The position numbers and the translations under genes were made by a program. The notes beneath the pieces are model-generated. The model made no database searches. It was given only the letters and a program-made list of their open reading frames with translations, and was not told the DNA's origin. From contig CALFBP010000075.1 in assembly GCA_937951625.1 (NCBI GenBank), positions 1 to 36,078 on the forward strand: a stretch of 36,078 bases of DNA, in the 5' to 3' direction. The DNA is from an uncultured Thermoguttaceae bacterium. Its GTDB lineage: Bacteria; Planctomycetota; Planctomycetia; Pirellulales; Thermoguttaceae. This document shows positions 30,957 to 36,078 of the stretch, one piece after another. How positions within the stretch are numbered: the first letter of the stretch is position 1; each line of letters begins with the position of its first letter.

Positions 30957-33401
30957 ATGATGGAACCGAGAATGGGGCAGCGCGTGGATTGGGCAGTCCC
31001 GGAAGGTCCGGAAGACGCAGTGGGCGGTGGGGTCAATCCGCTGGCCGTCCTTTGGCGGCACAAGTGGATCATCGTCTTGTTCACGGCGGTGAGCTGTGGG
31101 CTGGGGTACCTTTATTACCTCCAGCAGCCGCCGGTGTATCAGTCCTCCGGGCAGGTGTTGATCGTTCGCAACGAGGCGAGGCTGCCAGTCCAGGGGGTCG
31201 ATTCCCAGCGATCCAGCGACGACTCGCTCTCCATGCACTCGGTTTTACTCAAGAGCCCGACGGTCATCAGCCGTGCTGTGGAGAAACATGAGCTGGGAAA
31301 ACTCCCGTCACTACGAGAGGCTGCCGATCCGACCGGCGTAATCATTGGCTCTCTGACTACGAGTACGCCCACGCCGACCGGAGGTAGTTCGAACATCGTC
31401 GGCTTGACCTTCAAGGGTAGCGATCCAGATGATTGCACGAAAGTGCTGACTGCGATCTTCGACAGTTATAAAGAGTTTTTGGGCGACGCCTATCAAGACC
31501 GAACCAAGGAAACGGCGGAGTTGATCTCCCAGGCCAAGGACGTGCTGCTCAAACAGCTCGGCGAAAAGGAAGAGGCCTATCGCAAGTTTCGCCAGGAGGC
31601 GCCACTTCTGTGGAAGGGTACGGAGGGCTCCAATCTCCACGAGGACCGCATGGCGAAGATCGAAGCGGCTCGGGCCGATGTCATTGTCCAGGTTTCTCAA
31701 ATCAAATCCCGGATTGCTGCGCTCGAGAACGCCATCGCCAGAGGTGGCAATCGGGAGGCCATTGCCCTTTTGATCGGCAATTTGGCGGCCATCAACGATT
31801 CGACAAACGCTGCCGGTTCTGCGACGCGCCTTACGCCACGCAACGCCTTCGAAGACAACCTCTTCAACGTCTTCCTTGAAGAGCAAATGCTCTTGGAGGA
31901 GTTTGGCCCAGACCATCCCAAAGTCAAAGCCGCCCGCAAGAGAATGAACCTCATGCGCACCCACATGGCGAGCTTCGCCCCGGGGTCCGAGGGATCGGGG
32001 TCCGAGGACTTCATCAAAATCTATTTGGAATCCTTGCGTCAAGAAATGAAGCTGCACGAGGAGCGATTGCAGGGGCTGAATACCTTGTTCGAGGCGGAGC
32101 GCAATTCAGCCAAGGCTCTCGCTACTTACCAAGTCCAAGACGAAACCTTTCGCAATGAGATCAGCCGCACTCAACAGCTTTTTGGTGTCGTTGTGAAACG
32201 GTTGGACGAAATCAACTTGATTAAAGACTATGCCGGCATCAACATGCAGGTCATCTCGCCGCCAGGTTATGGTGTGCAGGTCGCGCCCAAGTTGCCCAAC
32301 ATCATGGCGATCGCGGCCCTGTGCGGCATGTTGGCAGGTTTCGGACTGGGCTACTGCATCGAATTGATGGATCGCCGCTTCCGCAGCCCGGAGGAGGTCC
32401 GATCCTATCTCGGCTTGCCCATCTTCGGCCACATCCCCACGATCGGGCTGCGCAAGGGCAAGCGAATCGTCCCCGAGGCCGCGGCGAATTCGCCCTTGGC
32501 TCCCACCCTCTGCGTGGCACACCAACCCAAGGGACGCCAAGCCGAGGCCTACCGCGCGGTGCGGACCGCGCTGTATTTCAGCACCCATTCGGAGGGCCAT
32601 AAGGTCATTCAAATCACCAGCCCCAGCCCTGGCGACGGTAAGAGCACGACGGCCGCGAATTTGGCCCTGTCGATCGCCGATTCTGGGAAGCGGGTGGTCC
32701 TGGTCGACGCCGATTTCCGCCGCCCCCGAATCCATAAATTCCTCGGTCTGGAAAACCACGTCGGTTTGAGCAATTTGATCAACGGCGAGGCCGAGTTGCC
32801 CGACGCCGTTCAGGCCACGGCCGCTCCCAACCTCTGGACGATCACGACCGGCCCCCGGCCCTCGAATCCCGCGGAATTGTTAACCTCAAGGCAATTCGAG
32901 GAACTTATTGCCGTGTTGCGCGACCAGTACGACTATGTACTGATCGATAGTCCGCCGGTACTGGCTGTGACGGATCCTTCGGTGATTGCTCCCCGGGTCG
33001 ATGCCGTGCTTCTAGTACTTCGCTTGACCAAGCACGCCCGGTCTTCTTCGCGGCAAGCCACCGAGACCCTCACCTCCTTGGGAGCGAAAATCCTCGGCGT
33101 CATCGTCAATGCGGTCGGCCGTGGGGGCGGCTACGGCTACGGTTATGGTTATAGCAGCTACGGATATCGGGCTTACGGGTACGCCGGATCGAAGTACGGC
33201 TACGGCCGCTATGGCTACGGCTCGGGTTACGGGTATGGTTATGGCTACGGCCACGGCTACGGCTACGGCGAAAGCGACAAGGTCTACTACGACGAGAAGA
33301 GCGAACAGCCCGCCGGCGGCAACGGCGCCGCGGCCAACGGCAAGTCGGGCAGCAAGTCGTCGGGCAAGGCCGACGCCACCAAATCGCAGCAAGCCACCTA
33401 A
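30957..33401 (+). CDS. Wzc-like polysaccharide co-polymerase and tyrosine autokinase
   Basis: 814 residues. N-terminal Wzz-type chain-length domain: membrane helix at 36-55, a long periplasmic coiled-coil region (about 60-440) and a second helix at about 447-468. The cytoplasmic BY-kinase domain follows: Walker A PGDGKSTT (558-565), Walker A' VVLVDADFRRP (580-590) and Walker B YVLIDSPP (660-667). After about residue 720 the tail is a run of Gly-Tyr and Tyr-Gly repeats, with about 25 tyrosines in 60 residues, then YYDE and a Gly/Ser/Lys-rich end. In Wzc proteins a C-terminal Tyr cluster is autophosphorylated and controls polymer length and export; here the cluster is far larger than usual. It acts with the neighbouring polymerase-like and exporter genes. 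BY-kinase assignment is secure. Confidence 0.95.
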   Translation: MMEPRMGQRVDWAVPEGPEDAVGGGVNPLAVLWRHKWIIVLFTAVSCGLGYLYYLQQPPVYQSSGQVLIVRNEARLPVQGVDSQRSSDDSLSMHSVLLKSPTVISRAVEKHELGKLPSLREAADPTGVIIGSLTTSTPTPTGGSSNIVGLTFKGSDPDDCTKVLTAIFDSYKEFLGDAYQDRTKETAELISQAKDVLLKQLGEKEEAYRKFRQEAPLLWKGTEGSNLHEDRMAKIEAARADVIVQVSQIKSRIAALENAIARGGNREAIALLIGNLAAINDSTNAAGSATRLTPRNAFEDNLFNVFLEEQMLLEEFGPDHPKVKAARKRMNLMRTHMASFAPGSEGSGSEDFIKIYLESLRQEMKLHEERLQGLNTLFEAERNSAKALATYQVQDETFRNEISRTQQLFGVVVKRLDEINLIKDYAGINMQVISPPGYGVQVAPKLPNIMAIAALCGMLAGFGLGYCIELMDRRFRSPEEVRSYLGLPIFGHIPTIGLRKGKRIVPEAAANSPLAPTLCVAHQPKGRQAEAYRAVRTALYFSTHSEGHKVIQITSPSPGDGKSTTAANLALSIADSGKRVVLVDADFRRPRIHKFLGLENHVGLSNLINGEAELPDAVQATAAPNLWTITTGPRPSNPAELLTSRQFEELIAVLRDQYDYVLIDSPPVLAVTDPSVIAPRVDAVLLVLRLTKHARSSSRQATETLTSLGAKILGVIVNAVGRGGGYGYGYGYSSYGYRAYGYAGSKYGYGRYGYGSGYGYGYGYGHGYGYGESDKVYYDEKSEQPAGGNGAAANGKSGSKSSGKADATKSQQAT
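33124..33270 (+). repeat. Low-complexity Gly-Tyr codon repeat in the kinase tail
   Basis: Imperfect tandem GGCTAC/GGTTAT hexamers encode the Gly-Tyr tail of the tyrosine kinase. Synonymous codon mixing (TAC/TAT, GGC/GGT) shows the repeat is not a fresh expansion and is kept at protein level. Confidence 0.85.
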
Positions 33402-33453
33402 CTTTTCGGTACTCTAGTTCTCAGCGTCGTTCTCGCTCCTTGCGAAGCTACAG

Positions 33454-35124
33454 ATGATTCCTGCAATCCTTGCCCTGTTCGCCATCGCCTGCGGCGTGAG
33501 TTTCGCGCTGTCGTTCGCCATGCGCCGCCTCGCTGCCCGCATCGGATTGGTCGATCGGCCCGACAATTTCCGCAAACTGCACCAGCGCCCGATCCCGCTG
33601 GGCGGCGGACTGGCGATATTTGTGGCATCGGTGTTGGTCGTTCTCGCGGCATGTGCCTTCCCCACTCCGCTTCAGGACGAGCTCCTGGCCCAGGCCGTGG
33701 AACTCTGGCCGCTTCTGGTGGCAGGTCTATTGATCGTGGTCGTGGGGCTCGTGGACGATTGGGTCGGCCTCCGCGGACGCCAAAAGTTCCTCGGTCAAGT
33801 GTTGGCCGCCTCGATCCTCGTGGCCGGTGGGTTTTCCATCCACCGCATCGTGCTCTTCGGCTACCCGATCGACATGGGCGTCATGGGCTTCGTTTTCGCA
33901 CTGTTCTGGCTCCTCGGCGCGATCAACTCAGTGAATCTGTTAGACGGCATGGATGGCTTCGCCACGACTTTGGGAATCATCCTCAGCGTGGCCACGGCCC
34001 TGATCGCCGCGGTCTCTGAACACCTGGATGTGGCCATTCTGGCCATGATCTTTGCCGGGAGTCTCACTGGGTTTCTTTGGTGGAACCTGCCGCCAGCTAA
34101 AATGTTCCTAGGCGACGCGGGCAGCATGTTGATCGGACTGGTGGTGGGCACTTTGGCGATTGCCGGATCGGTCAAAGGCCCAGGCACTGTGCTCTTGGCC
34201 GCCCCTCTGGCAGTTTGGACGATCCCGGTCCTGGACTCGGCCGCCGCCATCCTCCGACGTCGATTGACGGGCCGCAGCGTCTACTCCACCGATCGCAGTC
34301 ACCTCCATCACCGCCTTTTGGATCGGCTGGGAAGTAATCCAAAAGTCCTTGCCGTGGTCGCGGTGCTATGTCTTTTGACAGCCGGCGGGGGCTTGATCAG
34401 TCAGTTCTACCGCAACGACCTTGTCGCTTTGATTACCTCCGGCGCGGTCGTTTCCATCGTGGTAACCACGGGCCTGTTCGGTCGGGCCGAGTGCTTCTTG
34501 CTGCTCCATCACTTGCGCAGCTTCGTTCGATCCGTGGTCAGGCCGATCGCGCAGAGAAGCCCGCAGCAGGCCACGTATCCGGCCGCTCATCAGTCGGTGG
34601 TCCGGCTTCAAGGCTCGCGGCCTTGGGAGATGCTTTGGGAAACCATGGTCGAGTCGGCGGAAAAACTCGGCCTATGCCATATCCGCTTGGATGTCAACAT
34701 TCCCGCCCTGCGCGAAGGTTTCCATGCCTCCTGGCGACGCAAAGTCCAACTTGTCGACGAGGAACGATGCTGGTCGCTCGTCGCACCCCTGTTGAGTAAC
34801 GATAACCGGCTGATTGGCCGGATCACGGTCGAAGGCGAAGTAGAGGAGGAACACGAAGGCAATACCGCGGGCCAAAACAGCAATTCTGTGACGCTCGTGG
34901 AACGGCTCGATCAAGTCACGGAAATGCTCGACGGCGTCCATGGCTTGCTGGACGCCGTGGGCGAGCTTACCTTCACCGCTGTCCGACCCAAGAGAAAATT
35001 CAAGAAGCACTCCAAAAAGTCCAGAAAAGTTTCGTCCCTGTCTCATCTGAAAAGCGATTCCTCGCTCGGCCGCCTGGGGGTGAACGGAAACGCCGCCGAA
35101 CGCGAAAATAGAAACGGAAAGTAA
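33454..35124 (+). CDS. WecA/TagO-type polyprenyl-phosphate sugar-1-phosphate transferase with cytoplasmic extension
   Basis: 556 residues. The first 360 residues are an integral membrane enzyme of about ten helices with all family motifs: VDDW (100-103, the DD pair for Mg2+), NSVNLLDGMDG (158-168), MFLGDAGS (217-224) and the cytoplasmic HLHHR (283-287). It should transfer a sugar-1-phosphate from a UDP-sugar to undecaprenyl phosphate, the first step of lipid-linked glycan assembly at the inner membrane. Typical WecA proteins stop near residue 360; this one continues for about 190 residues as a soluble domain (PWEMLWETMVESAEKLGLCH ..., a beta-rich segment with RITVEGEV) and ends in a Lys-rich tail. 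The extension resembles the one found in planctomycete and related undecaprenyl transferases, role unknown. It lies 52 bases after the tyrosine kinase gene and 3 bases before the exporter permease. Confidence 0.93.
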   Translation: MIPAILALFAIACGVSFALSFAMRRLAARIGLVDRPDNFRKLHQRPIPLGGGLAIFVASVLVVLAACAFPTPLQDELLAQAVELWPLLVAGLLIVVVGLVDDWVGLRGRQKFLGQVLAASILVAGGFSIHRIVLFGYPIDMGVMGFVFALFWLLGAINSVNLLDGMDGFATTLGIILSVATALIAAVSEHLDVAILAMIFAGSLTGFLWWNLPPAKMFLGDAGSMLIGLVVGTLAIAGSVKGPGTVLLAAPLAVWTIPVLDSAAAILRRRLTGRSVYSTDRSHLHHRLLDRLGSNPKVLAVVAVLCLLTAGGGLISQFYRNDLVALITSGAVVSIVVTTGLFGRAECFLLLHHLRSFVRSVVRPIAQRSPQQATYPAAHQSVVRLQGSRPWEMLWETMVESAEKLGLCHIRLDVNIPALREGFHASWRRKVQLVDEERCWSLVAPLLSNDNRLIGRITVEGEVEEEHEGNTAGQNSNSVTLVERLDQVTEMLDGVHGLLDAVGELTFTAVRPKRKFKKHSKKSRKVSSLSHLKSDSSLGRLGVNGNAAERENRNGK

Positions 35125-35127
35125 CCC

Positions 35128-36078
35128 ATGGCTCTCGACGATCTTGCGGCCGTCGCCGACGACGCCGCGGAATTCGAAATCCAGCCTCCCCAGCCCCAAG
35201 CTTCTGCCTCCACCGAGCCTTCGACCAACGGCGAAGTGCCCGTGCTGGTCATCGTTCCCACGCATGGTTGGAGGGCCATCGACCTCCGCGAGGTCTGGCG
35301 CTACCGCGGCTTGCTATTCGCTCTGACTGCCCGCGAAATCAAAATCCGTTATAAGCAAACGATCCTCGGCGCAGCTTGGGCGTTGATTCAGCCCCTGATG
35401 ACCACCGGCATCTTCGCCGCCTTGTTCGCCATCCTCATGGGCCGGGCGAACATGCCCACCGTGCCGGGCATCCCCTACGTCGTCTCCACCTTCTGCGCCA
35501 TGTTGCCCTGGCAGCTCTTCGCCCATTCGCTCTCGCAGTCGGGCCAAAGCCTGATCGCGCACCAGGCCATGATTACCAAGGTCTATTTCCCCCGCCTGAT
35601 CTTGCCGTTTTCCTCGGTCTTGGCGGCCCTGGTGGATTTCGGCATCGCCCTTGTTGCCTTACTGGTGATGATGCTTTGGTATGGCGTGACGCCCTCTTGG
35701 GCCGCGGTCACGTTGCCAGTCTTCATGGTCCTCGCCGTGGTGGCCTCGCTGGCCGGTGGGCTGTTGCTGGCCGCGCTGAGCGCCATCTACCGTGATTTCC
35801 GCTACGTCATCCCTTTCATCGTCCAGTTCGGCATGTTCCTCAGCCCGGTGGTCTATTCCACGAGCTCCTTAGAAAGCAAACTGCCCGATTGGGCCATGGT
35901 TCTCTACGGCCTGAACCCCATGGTGGGCGTGATCGAGGGCTTCCGCTGGGCCTTGCTCGGCATCGCCAGGCCGCCCGACCTGATGTTCCTTGTCTCCATC
36001 GTGATGACGTTCCTCCTCCTCATCGGCTCGATGTACTACTTCCGCCGCATGGAACGCACCTTCGCCGACGTGATATGA
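35128..36078 (+). CDS. ABC-2 permease of a polysaccharide/O-antigen exporter (Wzm/TagG type)
   Basis: 316 residues, complete; its stop is the last codon of the window. After a polar, Pro/Ala-rich cytoplasmic head of about 55 residues comes the family signature REIKIRYKQTILGAAWALIQPL, then six hydrophobic helices, with the conserved SAIYRDFRYVIPF loop and the LNPMVGVIEGFRWALLG motif near the end. Such permeases pair with a Wzt/TagH ATPase to move lipid-linked polysaccharide across the inner membrane. The ATPase gene is expected immediately downstream, outside the window. Only 3 bases separate it from the WecA-like gene, so the two are surely cotranscribed. Coexistence of an ABC exporter with Wzc- and polymerase-like proteins is noted as a finding. 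Confidence 0.93.
   Translation: MALDDLAAVADDAAEFEIQPPQPQASASTEPSTNGEVPVLVIVPTHGWRAIDLREVWRYRGLLFALTAREIKIRYKQTILGAAWALIQPLMTTGIFAALFAILMGRANMPTVPGIPYVVSTFCAMLPWQLFAHSLSQSGQSLIAHQAMITKVYFPRLILPFSSVLAALVDFGIALVALLVMMLWYGVTPSWAAVTLPVFMVLAVVASLAGGLLLAALSAIYRDFRYVIPFIVQFGMFLSPVVYSTSSLESKLPDWAMVLYGLNPMVGVIEGFRWALLGIARPPDLMFLVSIVMTFLLLIGSMYYFRRMERTFADVI

Noticed and set aside
33012-33392. Val/Ala-rich minus-strand frame opposite the Gly-Tyr repeat
   Set aside because: It arises from the reverse reading of the repeat codons and looks hydrophobic only because of that.

Overview
The window looks like a chromosomal segment of a planctomycete, probably Pirellulales-like. This is an inference from GC-rich DNA, a planctomycete-type outer-membrane barrel protein, a PQQ-type beta-propeller protein, a Tat-signal isomerase-fold protein, an OleC-like ligase, and long multi-domain signalling proteins. 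No rRNA, tRNA, CRISPR array, transposase or phage gene was seen.

Left part (1-14425). A Tat-exported isomerase-fold protein runs off the left edge on the minus strand. Divergent from it is a plus-strand run of eight genes: a membrane protein with a degenerate FHA domain, a membrane GTPase of the DO-GTPase2 type with a zinc ribbon, an RIO/Ter-like protein kinase, a GAP1-like (GTPase-associated protein 1) membrane-tailed protein, a coiled-coil exported or anchored protein, a TerY-like VWA protein, a PP2C phosphatase and a single-pass protein with an amidotransferase-like fold. Kinase + VWA + PP2C is the TerY-P triad; DO-GTPase + GAP1 is a GTPase pair predicted to act in conflict or stress signalling. 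Here both are fused into one membrane-centred locus, and this is the most interesting system in the window.

Middle part (14441-25907). Minus-strand genes encode an HD-GYP-like/PAS/GGDEF diguanylate cyclase, an OleC-like acyl-AMP ligase paired with a PTR1/FolM-like SDR reductase, and an outer-membrane beta-barrel protein followed by a rho-independent terminator. Divergent from the barrel gene are a TerC-family membrane protein with an unusual C-terminal beta-rich extension, a CBS-pair protein and a TatA-like protein. On the minus strand follow a PQQ-like beta-propeller protein and a remnant of an M28 aminopeptidase that has lost its catalytic core.

Right part (25908-36078). After about 770 bases with no convincing gene comes a small exported protein with a carboxypeptidase-regulatory-like domain and a Gly/Ala-rich tail. 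Then follow exopolysaccharide or O-antigen genes: an O-antigen-ligase-like TPR protein, a Wzc-like tyrosine autokinase with a striking Gly-Tyr tail, a WecA/TagO-type sugar-phosphate transferase with a long cytoplasmic extension, and an ABC-2 permease of the polysaccharide exporter. The ATPase partner and glycosyltransferases are expected just beyond the right edge.
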